From contig NZ_JALAMS010000032.1 in the NCBI RefSeq assembly GCF_026790145.1, positions 1 through 64,000 on the forward strand: 64,000 nt of DNA, given 5' to 3'. Position 1 is the first letter of the stretch. The number at the start of each line of letters is the position of its first letter. This DNA comes from Bacillus_I endophytica_A. GTDB taxonomy: Bacteria; Bacillota; Bacilli; Bacillales; Bacillaceae_H. Below the pieces are notes generated by a model. It had not been told where the DNA came from. It did not search any database and was given only the letters and a program-made list of their open reading frames with translations. Shown in pieces: positions 54,187 through 62,747 of the stretch. The translations under genes were made by a program, and so were the position numbers.

Positions 54187-54998
54187 GATTTTTTACCGTC
54201 CTTTTTTCTATTTTTAGCTAAAATGAAAATTGGCTCTAATCCACCGTTCTCATAAAGGAAAGAGAGTGCTGTAATTGGCACATGACCATCAGCAAAAAAG
54301 CTCATTGTAATCTGTGCAAGCACATCATAACCTGTATCGTTTTTAATATCGGCAATAATTAAAACATCTTGATGTGGAACAGCCACTGCCATTGTACCAT
54401 GAATTTCGGCTGAGAATTTCTTTAAAATTGACTCGTTTAAAATGCGACTAGCATCATAACCGTCTTTGTTGTTAACAAAATAGAATGTATTTCCTGCTAC
54501 GGTATCTTCTCGATATGAAAGCGGCAACGAACGAAGGTTGAAACGAGCCATCTCACGAACTTTCAGTAAATCCCATCCTTCTTTTTTCAAAAGGCGTTCA
54601 TCAATAAGACGATACGTCGTTCCAAGGTCAAGAGCATAGTAAATACGTGTCTCTGCCGTATGGTCATCATATAAAAGCTTTGTACCATCGTTCGCTTCTG
54701 TTGGAAAAGAGGTTGAGCGAATAACAGGATAAACATTCCGTTCTTTGCCTGTTAATTCTTGTTCTTGTGACATTACTTTCAATGCCTCTTCTATATAGTA
54801 AACCATCTCATCAATGGCTTTTTCTTTCCTTATTTCCCATTTGGCAATAAGCCCTGGTAAAGAGACTGTTGTTCCCTTTTTTGTCTCTTTATCTTCAATG
54901 CGCAACGTGTCTTTTTCACGATCAAAAGAAAATGTCCAATGATCATTTTTCAATCGTTCTTTTAAAAGATCACGCATTTTCAAGCTTGTCATTTTCAA
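54183..54998 (-). CDS. ytpQ: DUF1444 family protein YtpQ
   Basis: A 271-residue DUF1444 protein, function unknown, probably cytoplasmic (no membrane segment or signal peptide). The start is TTG at 54996-54998, nine bases after AAGGAG; the ATG two codons later is 15 bases away. Conserved family segments include IIRSTSFPTE and the acidic LIDERLLKKEGWD. Translationally coupled to ytpR; the thioredoxin-like ytpP starts the operon. Confidence 0.85.
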   Translation of the reverse strand: MKMTSLKMRDLLKERLKNDHWTFSFDREKDTLRIEDKETKKGTTVSLPGLIAKWEIRKEKAIDEMVYYIEEALKVMSQEQELTGKERNVYPVIRSTSFPTEANDGTKLLYDDHTAETRIYYALDLGTTYRLIDERLLKKEGWDLLKVREMARFNLRSLPLSYREDTVAGNTFYFVNNKDGYDASRILNESILKKFSAEIHGTMAVAVPHQDVLIIADIKNDTGYDVLAQITMSFFADGHVPITALSFLYENGGLEPIFILAKNRKKDGKKS

Positions 54999-55011
54999 CT
55001 GCTCTCACTCC

Positions 55012-55335
55012 TTAAGAATTAGAGGGTAGATCTTCGATAAACTGCTCAATTTCTTCTTGTGTTTTTCTATCTTTGCTTACAAATCGACCAATCTCTTCTC
55101 CATTACTGAATGCAACAAAGCTTGGAATACCAAAGATATTAAGTTCTTGACATAACTCAATAAAGTCATCACGATCTACATAGAAGAATTTATATTGATT
55201 ATATTTCTCCATAACTTCTGGTAAAATGGGCTCAATTACACGACAGTCCGGACACCAGTCTGCTGAAAACATGAAAATAACATCTTCTTTCCCAGCTAAT
55301 TCTCTATATTGTTCAATTGTTGATAATTTTTCCAT
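55012..55335 (-). CDS. ytpP: Thioredoxin-like protein YtpP
   Basis: Single-domain thioredoxin of 107 residues with active site WCPDC (about 27-31) where canonical thioredoxin has WCGPC; aspartate between the cysteines makes it likely to act on special partners, such as the low-molecular-weight thiol bacillithiol, but this is inference. The cis-proline segment FGIPSFVAF is present. Followed by ytpQ after 13 bases. Confidence 0.9.
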   Translation of the reverse strand: MEKLSTIEQYRELAGKEDVIFMFSADWCPDCRVIEPILPEVMEKYNQYKFFYVDRDDFIELCQELNIFGIPSFVAFSNGEEIGRFVSKDRKTQEEIEQFIEDLPSNS

Positions 55336-55429
55336 TTACTTTTCCTCCTAGATTATACAGTAAAATATAATATCTTTTTGATGTTAACAAATGAAGAGAT
55401 TCACCGCAATGAAAGTATACTAACAACAT

Positions 55430-55936
55430 TTATCGGCAACTTTTTAATTGCTTATACTGCCCAACAAGAGCTTTCACAATATCTGTAAAAACTTGCTCTC
55501 TTGAAATATATCCTCCTGTTAAAATGCCAATAGCTCCTTCATTTTGTCTAACGTTCTCTTTTTTGGCATATTCATCAATGATTTCGCCAAGCTCTCGACC
55601 ACTTTTTAAAGGGGCAACAAATTCCTCTGGAAGCGGAATACGCAATCCTCCCGCTACAATAGGCTCACAGTCTGAAGCAAGAAGTGCTCCCCAGTTGCAT
55701 AAAAGCAACCCTCTATCCGTCTCAACAACGCCCCCTTCTAACCCTATTCCGATGGCGACATTTGCTTCAATCTTCGCGTTTCGGGCTCTGTTAATAGCTC
55801 CTTCAACGGTTTCCTCATCTGAAAATGGTTGAGCGGAGACTTCGCTTGATACGGATAAAGCTTTAATTTCTGTTGTCGTAAAGACAGCTTGTACAGCTCT
55901 TACTTTTGCAGGATTTGTCGTACCGAGCGCAATCAT
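55430..55936 (-). CDS. DUF84 family (non-canonical purine NTP phosphatase-like) protein
   Basis: ITPase-like fold of 168 residues in the DUF84/YjjX group, which hydrolyses inosine/xanthosine triphosphates to sanitise the nucleotide pool. N-terminal GTTNPAKVRAVQAVF and the GIGLEGGV motif (about 64-71) with a conserved acidic residue are visible. The ATG at 55936 follows AAAGGAG; the frame to 55954 is less likely. It lies downstream of the ytoP terminator, so it has its own promoter or readthrough. Confidence 0.85.
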   Translation of the reverse strand: MIALGTTNPAKVRAVQAVFTTTEIKALSVSSEVSAQPFSDEETVEGAINRARNAKIEANVAIGIGLEGGVVETDRGLLLCNWGALLASDCEPIVAGGLRIPLPEEFVAPLKSGRELGEIIDEYAKKENVRQNEGAIGILTGGYISREQVFTDIVKALVGQYKQLKSCR

Positions 55937-55960
55937 ATTCTCTTCTCCTTTCATAAAAAA

Positions 55961-55991
55961 GTTCGGTAGCGTAGCATACGCTTGACCGAAC
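55961..55991 (-). terminator. Terminator after ytoP
   Basis: Stem GTTCGGT / ACCGAAC continuing through AGCGTA / TACGCT with a three-base loop; CTTTTTT follows on the minus strand. Confidence 0.85.
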
Positions 55992-56000
55992 CTTTGTCTA

Positions 56001-57068
56001 TTAACCTTGTTCTAAAATCGTGTTTAACGTTGTTTGATCTGAAGATTTTACAAGCTTGATAAGCAGTTCTTTTGCTGCCGCATAGTCATCAATATGAACC
56101 ATTGATGCACTTGTATGAACATAGCGTGAACAGATTCCAATTACTGTTGAAGGAACACCCTTATTTGATAAATGAACACGTCCAGCATCTGTCCCACCTT
56201 GTGATACAAAATATTGATATGGAATATTGTTTGTTTCTGCTGTATCAAGCACGAATTCTCTTACTCCTCGATGTGTGACCATCGTCCGGTCTAGAATACG
56301 GAGGAGCACTCCTTTTCCAAGTTGTCCGAACGCATTCTTGTCTCCAGAGGTATCATTTGCAGGACTTGCATCAAGAGCATAAAAGAGATCTGGATTAATC
56401 ATATTTGCTGCAGATTGAGCTCCTCTTAAGCCAACTTCTTCCTGCACTGTTGCACCTGAATAAAGCGTATTTGGGAGCTTTTCGTCTTTAAGCTCTTTTA
56501 ATAACTCAATTGCTAAGCCACAGCCATATCTATTGTCCCATGCTTTAGCTAAGATCTTTTTTTCATTTTTCATCGGTGTGAATGGACAGATAGGTACAAT
56601 CTGATCTCCTTGCTTAATACCCATTTCTTTTACTTCTTCTTTGCTATCTGCTCCAACATCAATAAGCATATTTTTAATGGCCATTGGGCGGTTGCGCTGA
56701 CTCTCATCGAGAAGATGTGGCGGAATAGACGCAATAACGCCTACTACAGGCCCATTTTTTGTTATAACTTCTACGCGTTGGGCAAGCAGTACTTGACTCC
56801 ACCAGCCCCCAAGAGGTTGAAAGCGAAGCATCCCTTTATCTGTTACAGATGTAACCATAAACCCTACTTCATCCATGTGACCTGCAACCATTACTTTTGG
56901 ACCGTTGCCATTTCGAACTCCAAATGTACTGCCAAGACGATCTTGAATAATTTCATCAGAATATTTTGTAAGCTCTTCTTTCATAAATGCGCGAACAGCA
57001 TGTTCATTGCCTGACGCTCCAGGTAATTCTGTTAATGTTTTAAATAATGCTAAAGTTTCTTGATTCAT
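56001..57068 (-). CDS. ytoP: M42 family metallo-aminopeptidase YtoP
   Basis: M42 (glutamyl aminopeptidase/endoglucanase-like) enzyme of 355 residues, likely forming dodecameric tetrahedra and trimming peptides. Metal ligands: H in VAGHMDEVGF (about 64-73), D in AWDNRYG (about 177), catalytic EE in TVQEEVGLRGA (about 207) and H near the C-terminus. The start is ATG at 57068, seven bases after AAAGGGG; two earlier in-frame ATGs at 57071 and 57074 are closer. Same position as B. subtilis ytoP. Confidence 0.9.
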   Translation of the reverse strand: MNQETLALFKTLTELPGASGNEHAVRAFMKEELTKYSDEIIQDRLGSTFGVRNGNGPKVMVAGHMDEVGFMVTSVTDKGMLRFQPLGGWWSQVLLAQRVEVITKNGPVVGVIASIPPHLLDESQRNRPMAIKNMLIDVGADSKEEVKEMGIKQGDQIVPICPFTPMKNEKKILAKAWDNRYGCGLAIELLKELKDEKLPNTLYSGATVQEEVGLRGAQSAANMINPDLFYALDASPANDTSGDKNAFGQLGKGVLLRILDRTMVTHRGVREFVLDTAETNNIPYQYFVSQGGTDAGRVHLSNKGVPSTVIGICSRYVHTSASMVHIDDYAAAKELLIKLVKSSDQTTLNTILEQG

Positions 57069-57229
57069 CATCATGCCCCTTTAGATATGTATAGTTATTT
57101 CTTTATTTTATCGAAAACAATCATGAATTGCTACTGCAGAACGAATTCGCCCCTTTTTACTTAACAAACCACCTTTTGTTCTGTATACTTTCTTATAATG
57201 AAAGCTGTTACAGAAATGGAGTGGAAGAA

Positions 57230-57538
57230 ATGAATTGGAAAAGCTTAGCTATTGGACTTGCTGCAGGTGCAGCTGGAACTTATCTCCTTCAAAGAACGTG
57301 TGAACAAAAGATGGATGCTGAAAAAGCTCTTGAAACTGTAAAACGCGTTTTCAAACAAAATGGAACAGTTAGCGGTTCTTGGATTGAAACAACTAAAAAA
57401 ACGTTTCACAAAGATGAGTTATTTTTTGAAGGATATCAAGGCGGTATTACAAGAAGTAAAAATGGGCTACAAGAACACTATGAGTTTTTTGTTGATAGTG
57501 TGACAGGCTCACTTATCGAATTCAAGAAAATTGGCTAG
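57230..57538 (+). CDS. ytzB: Small membrane-anchored PepSY-like protein YtzB
   Basis: Protein of 102 residues with an N-terminal glycine/alanine-rich membrane segment or anchor (about 5-22, SLAIGLAAGAAGTYLL) and a C-terminal domain like PepSY/YtzB. Its job is unknown. The ATG at 57230 follows GGAG; the frame extends to 57128 but without start signals. Its TAG stop lies in CTAG, shared on the opposite strand by ytnP. Confidence 0.82.
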   Translation: MNWKSLAIGLAAGAAGTYLLQRTCEQKMDAEKALETVKRVFKQNGTVSGSWIETTKKTFHKDELFFEGYQGGITRSKNGLQEHYEFFVDSVTGSLIEFKKIG

Positions 57539-58380
57539 TCTCTTTGGATTTTTACTGAATCAACAATCACACCTTTATCGTTCCATTTTAAGGCACGATA
57601 ATAATAGTCATGATAAAAAGTTAGCCAAGCCTTTTCATCAATGGCTTTTTTTAACCAACGCTCTTTTTGTAAAACAGATGTGACCGGATAATCATCATAG
57701 GCCATAACCCACAGTGGATTTTGATGGGCATGTGTACCAAGCAAATCACCAAGATGATAAGCAGCATGCCCATCACTTTCTAGTCGGATAATGGCATGAC
57801 CGCCGCTATGCCCTCCTGTTTTAATCATTTCTATTTCGCTTATTACACTTACTGACTCTTCAAAAGGAACGACTTGCTTGCTTATTGCTTCCCAGTTTTG
57901 TTTCCAATATGTGTTTCGTGAGCGAAGGTTCGGACTTCTCATTTCATCCCATTCGGTTTTAGTGACGAAGATTTCAGCATTTTGAAATGTGGATACAAAC
58001 TCCCCCTCTTTTACACTTGTTAAACCACAAGCATGGTCAAAATGAAGATGCGTCATTAAAACAGCATTAATACTTTCTGGACACACCCCTAACTCTTTAA
58101 GGGCAGGAATAAGGTTCGATTCTCTTGTTACGCCGAAATTACGCTTTTGCTTTTCTGTTAGTTTAGCAACCCCAAGCCCTGTATCAATAAGAAAGTTTTT
58201 GTTTTCTTTTTGAATTAAAATAGGATCTGTACGAAGCGGAATTTGATTTTTTTCATTTTCTTCATACTTTTTTGACCATAAAGCCTTAGGAACTACACCA
58301 AACATTGCCCCACCGTCAAGATGATTGTCTCCTCCATCTAGCCAAGTAAGCTTTAGCTCCCCTAATGATAACGTTTCCAA
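57535..58380 (-). CDS. ytnP: Metallo-beta-lactamase-fold hydrolase YtnP
   Basis: MBL-fold enzyme of 281 residues, resembling N-acyl homoserine lactonases; B. subtilis YtnP degrades a signal of Streptomyces. The zinc-binding HLHFDHACG (about 109-117) and the HSGGH and HLGD motifs (about 198 and 214) are intact. The product is cytoplasmic. Convergent with ytzB: the TAG stops overlap through the palindrome CTAG, with no terminator between. Confidence 0.9.
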   Translation of the reverse strand: METLSLGELKLTWLDGGDNHLDGGAMFGVVPKALWSKKYEENEKNQIPLRTDPILIQKENKNFLIDTGLGVAKLTEKQKRNFGVTRESNLIPALKELGVCPESINAVLMTHLHFDHACGLTSVKEGEFVSTFQNAEIFVTKTEWDEMRSPNLRSRNTYWKQNWEAISKQVVPFEESVSVISEIEMIKTGGHSGGHAIIRLESDGHAAYHLGDLLGTHAHQNPLWVMAYDDYPVTSVLQKERWLKKAIDEKAWLTFYHDYYYRALKWNDKGVIVDSVKIQRD

Positions 58381-58442
58381 AAAATAACCTCCCTTTGCTT
58401 TTTCTTTATTGTATCACGCTCCATTTTTTTCGCATACAAAAA

Positions 58443-58466
58443 ATGCGCCGTCTTTGTACGGCGCAT
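58443..58466 (-). terminator. Terminator after trmB
   Basis: Perfect nine-base stem ATGCGCCGT / ACGGCGCAT with a six-base loop and TTTTTT on the minus strand. Confidence 0.88.
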
Positions 58467-58471
58467 AAGTC

Positions 58472-59110
58472 TTATTTGAACTGCACTTCGCAGCGATAAA
58501 TACGATTTCCTTTTTCAGAAAATTTCTCTTCATATTCTGTCATAATATTATTTTCATCCTCTAGCTTATGAAGATCAAGACTAACAAACGTCAGAAGCAT
58601 ACCATAAGCTGAAAAGCTTTGAAGTGAATACTCAAACAATCCTTGATTATCCGTTTTAAAATGAATTTCTCCATTTTTAACAAGCACTTCTTCATATTGC
58701 TCTAGGAATGTTTTGTATGTGAGACGTCTTTTTTCATGTCGAGGCTTTGGCCATGGATCAGAAAAGTTCAAATACACACGGTCAATCTCACCTTGAGCAA
58801 AATAGTCTGTTAAATTTTCCGCGTTAACATCAAGAAGCTTCAAATTTGGTAAATCTTCCTCAATGAGCTTTTCAAGAGCGCTCACAATAACACTTTGATA
58901 TGCTTCAATCCCAATATAGTTAATATGAGGATTTTGTTTCGCCATTCCGATTAAGAACTGACCTTTCCCAGTTCCAACTTCAATATGGATTGGGTTATCA
59001 TTTTGAAATACACCCTTCCAATCCCCCTTACGTTTCTCTGGAGTCGGAATAATGTATTGTGGGTGGGCATCAATATAATCTTTTGCCCATGGCTTGTTTC
59101 GCAAACGCAT
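58472..59110 (-). CDS. trmB: tRNA (guanine-N7)-methyltransferase
   Basis: Class I SAM enzyme of 212 residues that makes m7G46 in the tRNA variable loop. IEVGTGKGQF (about 44-53) binds SAM; DPWPKPRHEKRRL (about 118-130) is the TrmB catalytic signature. The ATG at 59110 follows GAGGTG with six bases between; the frame opens with GTG at 59119. Single gene with terminator. Confidence 0.95.
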   Translation of the reverse strand: MRLRNKPWAKDYIDAHPQYIIPTPEKRKGDWKGVFQNDNPIHIEVGTGKGQFLIGMAKQNPHINYIGIEAYQSVIVSALEKLIEEDLPNLKLLDVNAENLTDYFAQGEIDRVYLNFSDPWPKPRHEKRRLTYKTFLEQYEEVLVKNGEIHFKTDNQGLFEYSLQSFSAYGMLLTFVSLDLHKLEDENNIMTEYEEKFSEKGNRIYRCEVQFK

Positions 59111-59262
59111 GTTACACACCTCATCTATTTATGTTTTTCACTTCTTTCCTAATTGAGAGGAAAGGCTGTCTAGTTCAGTTAAATTTTTAGTTGTTAATAT
59201 ATCGCATAAATGTGTTGATAAAGATAAAACTAAAGGCACTACGTAAAGAAAAGGTGATACTT

Positions 59263-59541
59263 ATGCCATTAAATTATCAAAATCAGCTTAGTGTATTAAA
59301 AGATATTCTTTCAGAACATCAAAGTGACTGCTGTGGAACTGTTTCGGAATGTGAGCAAATGGAGCGTCTCGCTAAATCGATGCTAGCAAATGCGCAGACG
59401 AAGGAGGAAGTTAAAAAAACTTTAGAAAACATTTATTACTATTCACAGACTGGGAAAGGAAGCAGCGAGCTTAATCAATATATCCAAACAAATCAAGCTA
59501 ATTTAACTCAATGGATGGACGAACTCCACACTTTATCATGA
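59263..59541 (+). CDS. ytzH: YtzH-like protein
   Basis: A 92-residue helical protein of the YtzH family, function unknown, not secreted. The pair of cysteines in SDCCGTVSECEQ (about 24-35) is notable for such a small protein and could bind metal or form a disulfide. ATG at 59263 is preceded by AAAGGTG. Convergent with ytmP: both stops fall in the palindrome TCATGA. Confidence 0.82.
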   Translation: MPLNYQNQLSVLKDILSEHQSDCCGTVSECEQMERLAKSMLANAQTKEEVKKTLENIYYYSQTGKGSSELNQYIQTNQANLTQWMDELHTLS

Positions 59542-60312
59542 AACAAGCTCGCTGAGGTGATGATGTAATCTATTCATTTCTCGTTCATCTTGACAGTCTT
59601 TATGTGACTGCATAAGAGAGATCATTTGGCTGATGGCATACCACTTCATTCGGTGTTCTAAGTCATCAGTCATTTCTGCTCCATATTCTTCGAGCCATTC
59701 TCCCCACTCTGATTTCGGAATATAGAGGTAAAAAAGCAATCCTAAATCAATAGCAGGATCTGCAATCATTGCTTCGTCCCAATCAATCAGGTACATCTGT
59801 CCATTTTCTCCTAACAGCCAGTTGTTATGATGAACATCACAATGACAAACTCCGTAACGAATCGTATGAATGTTTGGTAATTCACGCTGTAGATACCGAA
59901 TACCTTCTTGAACTGCTGGAATTGCTAGTAGTTCATGATCGATATGTTGATATAAACTTTGTAAAAGTTCATCTGGACGCAACGGCGTTTTACCTAATCT
60001 TTTTAACATATCTAACAGTTCTTGAGAATAGTGGATTTTACTGAGCAGTTTTGCTACTTTTGTTGAAACCATATCACTTGGTTTTAGTTCTCGGCCATTC
60101 AACCAATGTTGCGCAGTAATAACATCTCCATTTTCCATTCTTCTTGTCCATACAAGTTTTGGAACAATTCCTTCTGCTGAAAGCATAGCTAAAAAAGGCG
60201 ATGAATTTCGCTTTAAAAAAAGTTCCCGATCCTGAAACTTCGCAAAATAAGCATCTCCTGTTGAGCCGCCTGCTGGCGTTATCTTCCATTCACTTCCTAA
60301 TATATGTTCCAA
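59536..60312 (-). CDS. ytmP: Choline/aminoglycoside kinase-like phosphotransferase YtmP
   Basis: Protein-kinase-like phosphotransferase (APH family) of about 258 residues, substrate unknown. The catalytic loop is CHCDVHHNNWLL (about 160-171) and the metal-binding DWDEAM follows (about 181). The N-terminal LFLKRNSSPF carries the ATP lysine. The start is hard to fix: TTG at 60310-60312 lies five bases after AAGGTGA, and GTG at 60321 gives VNWLEHILG, also plausible; the frame up to 60426 crosses a hairpin and is unlikely to be coding. Confidence 0.8.
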   Translation of the reverse strand: MEHILGSEWKITPAGGSTGDAYFAKFQDRELFLKRNSSPFLAMLSAEGIVPKLVWTRRMENGDVITAQHWLNGRELKPSDMVSTKVAKLLSKIHYSQELLDMLKRLGKTPLRPDELLQSLYQHIDHELLAIPAVQEGIRYLQRELPNIHTIRYGVCHCDVHHNNWLLGENGQMYLIDWDEAMIADPAIDLGLLFYLYIPKSEWGEWLEEYGAEMTDDLEHRMKWYAISQMISLMQSHKDCQDEREMNRLHHHLSELVS

Positions 60313-60366
60313 CCAGTTCACCTTCAATTTCAACACACACATTTCATTTAGAAGTTTAGAAATAAA

Positions 60367-60411
60367 AAAGACAGCTACCTGAGGATACACAGACAAGTAG
60401 CCATCCTTTTT
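60367..60411 (-). terminator. Imperfect hairpin upstream of ytmP
   Basis: Arms around GACAGCTAC (60370-60378) and GTAGCCATC (60397-60405) with A and T runs outside. It may end the transcript of the NERD-like gene. Confidence 0.4.
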
Positions 60412-60580
60412 TGATTTTATCCTCAAATATCTTTTTTCGTCAAGTAAAACTGACAGATAAACAAGAATAGTTGCAGAAGTTTTCTCTTATTTAATGTTTC
60501 CACACGTAAATTAGGCTTTATCGTATCTCTATTAATGTAACCTGAACAAATATGAATTAAACGTAGCTTACAATAACGAT

Positions 60581-61525
60581 TTACTCTTCTTCTTTGGTGA
60601 CAAATGTATTTTGAGTACTTGTTAGAAGGGCTTTGGCTGCCTTTAGCTGCCCATGCTTCAAAGGAGTTGTTAGCGTTCTAAGTTGATCAAACCATTCTCC
60701 ATAATTTCTCCGATCAACAAGCATCGTATCATGAGGAACAATAGGACAGTCAAAATATCCTTTTCGATTTAATACAACTTTACGTACAGGAAAATCACAG
60801 TTTGCTCGCTCATAAAGTTTTTGAACAATAAGACCTGTTCTATTTAAACTAATAAAAGGATTTACAATTTTCTTTTCATCTTCTCCGTCTAAGTATTTCC
60901 AAAATCGTCCTTGGTTATATTGAAAAATCCCATTTTCCTTTCCTTCAACAATAGAAATACAAATTGTTTCAAGTGGACTAATTAAAATAAGGTCTGTTTC
61001 AATTGGTGCTTTTTTGAGCTTAAAAACAGGATTATATAAGAGTAAATAATTATCAGGAAAGCGTTGCAAAAAGTATTTCAAATATTCGTTATAATATAAA
61101 GAATGGGGTATTGCTTGAGATGTTAAAACAGTGGATGCCCACTGCGTTTGGAGTTGAAAAAGATTGTCTAAAAATAAAATTTTTAAATCCTCGATTGTTT
61201 TTGGTTCTGTTGTGAAATGACGAAGTGACTTTTCAAACAGTTTCTCCTCTGTCATTACAGGCTCTTGTTGTTCTTTCTCTATTACTTCTTCATTTCTTCG
61301 TTGAAATAATGTTTTTATGTTATTAAAAAAAGAACTCTTTTCTTTTGCTTGGACCTCTGTTTCTTCTGTAATCTCTTCCTCAGCAATTAAAGATTCTCCT
61401 TTATCAAATGCTGATTTTATGAACTCCCAGTTTCTTTTCTTCAATTGTATATATTGGCTAGGATATTGATAAATATCTTGTTCATATCGTGATATATAGT
61501 CTTGTAGTTTAATTAACTGTGCCAT
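60581..61525 (-). CDS. NERD-like (nuclease-related) protein, YtlQ-like
   Basis: I only partly recognise this 314-residue protein. The N-terminal 110 residues are acidic and helical; the middle (about 165-235) has a pattern like a NERD nuclease-related domain (PIETDLILISPLETICISIVEG, a restriction-like core with an acid and possible lysine partner). It could be the ytlQ counterpart by position, between ytmP and ytlP. ATG at 61525 has GGGAG 11 bases away; the frame to 61561 has no better signal. No membrane segment. Function unknown. Confidence 0.55.
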   Translation of the reverse strand: MAQLIKLQDYISRYEQDIYQYPSQYIQLKKRNWEFIKSAFDKGESLIAEEEITEETEVQAKEKSSFFNNIKTLFQRRNEEVIEKEQQEPVMTEEKLFEKSLRHFTTEPKTIEDLKILFLDNLFQLQTQWASTVLTSQAIPHSLYYNEYLKYFLQRFPDNYLLLYNPVFKLKKAPIETDLILISPLETICISIVEGKENGIFQYNQGRFWKYLDGEDEKKIVNPFISLNRTGLIVQKLYERANCDFPVRKVVLNRKGYFDCPIVPHDTMLVDRRNYGEWFDQLRTLTTPLKHGQLKAAKALLTSTQNTFVTKEEE

Positions 61526-61662
61526 TTTGTTCTCGTCTCCCGAGCTGTTATATTTGGACATTCTTTTGCCATAATCATGTTAAATTACCCATTTTTATCA
61601 TTTTACAAGTACTTTTATTTTAATATTAAATACAGAGACGGAACAACATTTATTTCGTTATG

Positions 61663-62355
61663 CTAAGCATTCAAAACGAAGGAAATGGCTGCTGGACAAA
61701 GGAGAACAGTAACAACAGCACTTAACGTCATTGCAACAGAACTTATAGCTCCTTCCTCTTCTCCAAGTTCCAAAGCTTTTGCTGTTCCAATTCCATGGGC
61801 TCCTGTACCAAATGCAGCTCCTACTCCAACAAAATGATTCACATGACAATATTTTAACAATATGTTTCCAAACACAGCTCCTGATATTCCTGCAATCATT
61901 ACATAAACAGCTGCAAGCGATGGAGAACCCTTTGTAATCATTGCAACGTCCATAGCAACAGGAGATGTAACAGACTTCGGAGCTAATGCTTTAATGAATG
62001 TTGAGTCAATATGTAATAAAACACTTAAATATATGCCACTAAATATTCCTACAAGCGCCCCTCCCACAACACCTAAAGAAAGAGAAAAACCGTATTTCTT
62101 TAAAATATGCTTATTTCTAAATAATGGGTATGCTAGAGCAACAACGGCAGGACCTAACAGCTCTCCAATCCACTTCCCACCAACCATATACTGTTTGTAA
62201 TCTATATGACAAAACAAGAGCAGAACGACAAGGATTAGCGTCGTAGTTGCTGTTGGAACAAGGAGTGGAAATCGATATTGCTCATAAACACGTTTCATAA
62301 GTATATAAATTAATATTGTTGCTAAAATGACAATAATCGCCAATAGTACATTCAT
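61663..62355 (-). CDS. LrgB/CidB family membrane protein
   Basis: LrgB/CidB-type polytopic membrane protein of 230 residues with about seven hydrophobic segments. The family motif LAPKSVTSPVAMDVAM (about 124-139) is intact. Members act with LrgA/CidA as holin-like modulators of cell lysis and, in B. subtilis PftAB, as a pyruvate carrier. The ATG overlaps the CidA-like gene by four bases. No LytR-like two-component regulator or CidR is next to it. Confidence 0.88.
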   Translation of the reverse strand: MNVLLAIIVILATILIYILMKRVYEQYRFPLLVPTATTTLILVVLLLFCHIDYKQYMVGGKWIGELLGPAVVALAYPLFRNKHILKKYGFSLSLGVVGGALVGIFSGIYLSVLLHIDSTFIKALAPKSVTSPVAMDVAMITKGSPSLAAVYVMIAGISGAVFGNILLKYCHVNHFVGVGAAFGTGAHGIGTAKALELGEEEGAISSVAMTLSAVVTVLLCPAAISFVLNA

Positions 62356-62747
62356 CTTGATACCTCTCTTTCCCCTTTTCTTGTTACTTTTTCTTGCTTT
62401 CTAGCAAAATATTGAGTTAACAATCCTGCTGTCATCATAACGAGAAATGTACTTATAATAACGATAAAAATTGTAAGAATACCTTTTGAAGCAAAGAACG
62501 ATAAATAATCAATAATCCCAACGGTTGCCGGAACAAATAAAAGGGAAAGATAAGAAAGCAGCCAATTTGCTCCTTCACTTACCCATTTTGCTTGTATTAA
62601 TTTGAACTGTAACAACAAAAACAATATGAGCATCCCTACAATACTTCCAGGAACAGGAAGATGGAAAAATGAAGCTACAAATGTACCGCATTTATACAAG
62701 AAGTAAAGGAACAAAATTTGAAGAGCTATCAAACTAAAACGTTTCAT
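62352..62747 (-). CDS. cidA: CidA/LrgA family holin-like protein
   Basis: Small membrane protein of 131 residues with four hydrophobic segments and the family signature LPVPGSIVGMLILFLLLQFKLI (split: about 32-53). The C-terminal tail is charged (ARKQEKVTRKGEREVSR). It forms a holin-like oligomer or, with the LrgB partner, a transporter for pyruvate/other small acids. It overlaps thpR by four bases upstream and the LrgB-like gene by four bases downstream, so three proteins are made from one coupled message. Confidence 0.88.
   Translation of the reverse strand: MKRFSLIALQILFLYFLYKCGTFVASFFHLPVPGSIVGMLILFLLLQFKLIQAKWVSEGANWLLSYLSLLFVPATVGIIDYLSFFASKGILTIFIVIISTFLVMMTAGLLTQYFARKQEKVTRKGEREVSR

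Noticed and set aside
56610..57014. 134-codon plus-strand frame inside ytoP
   Set aside because: Antisense to the M42 peptidase; no ribosome binding site and no recognisable domain.
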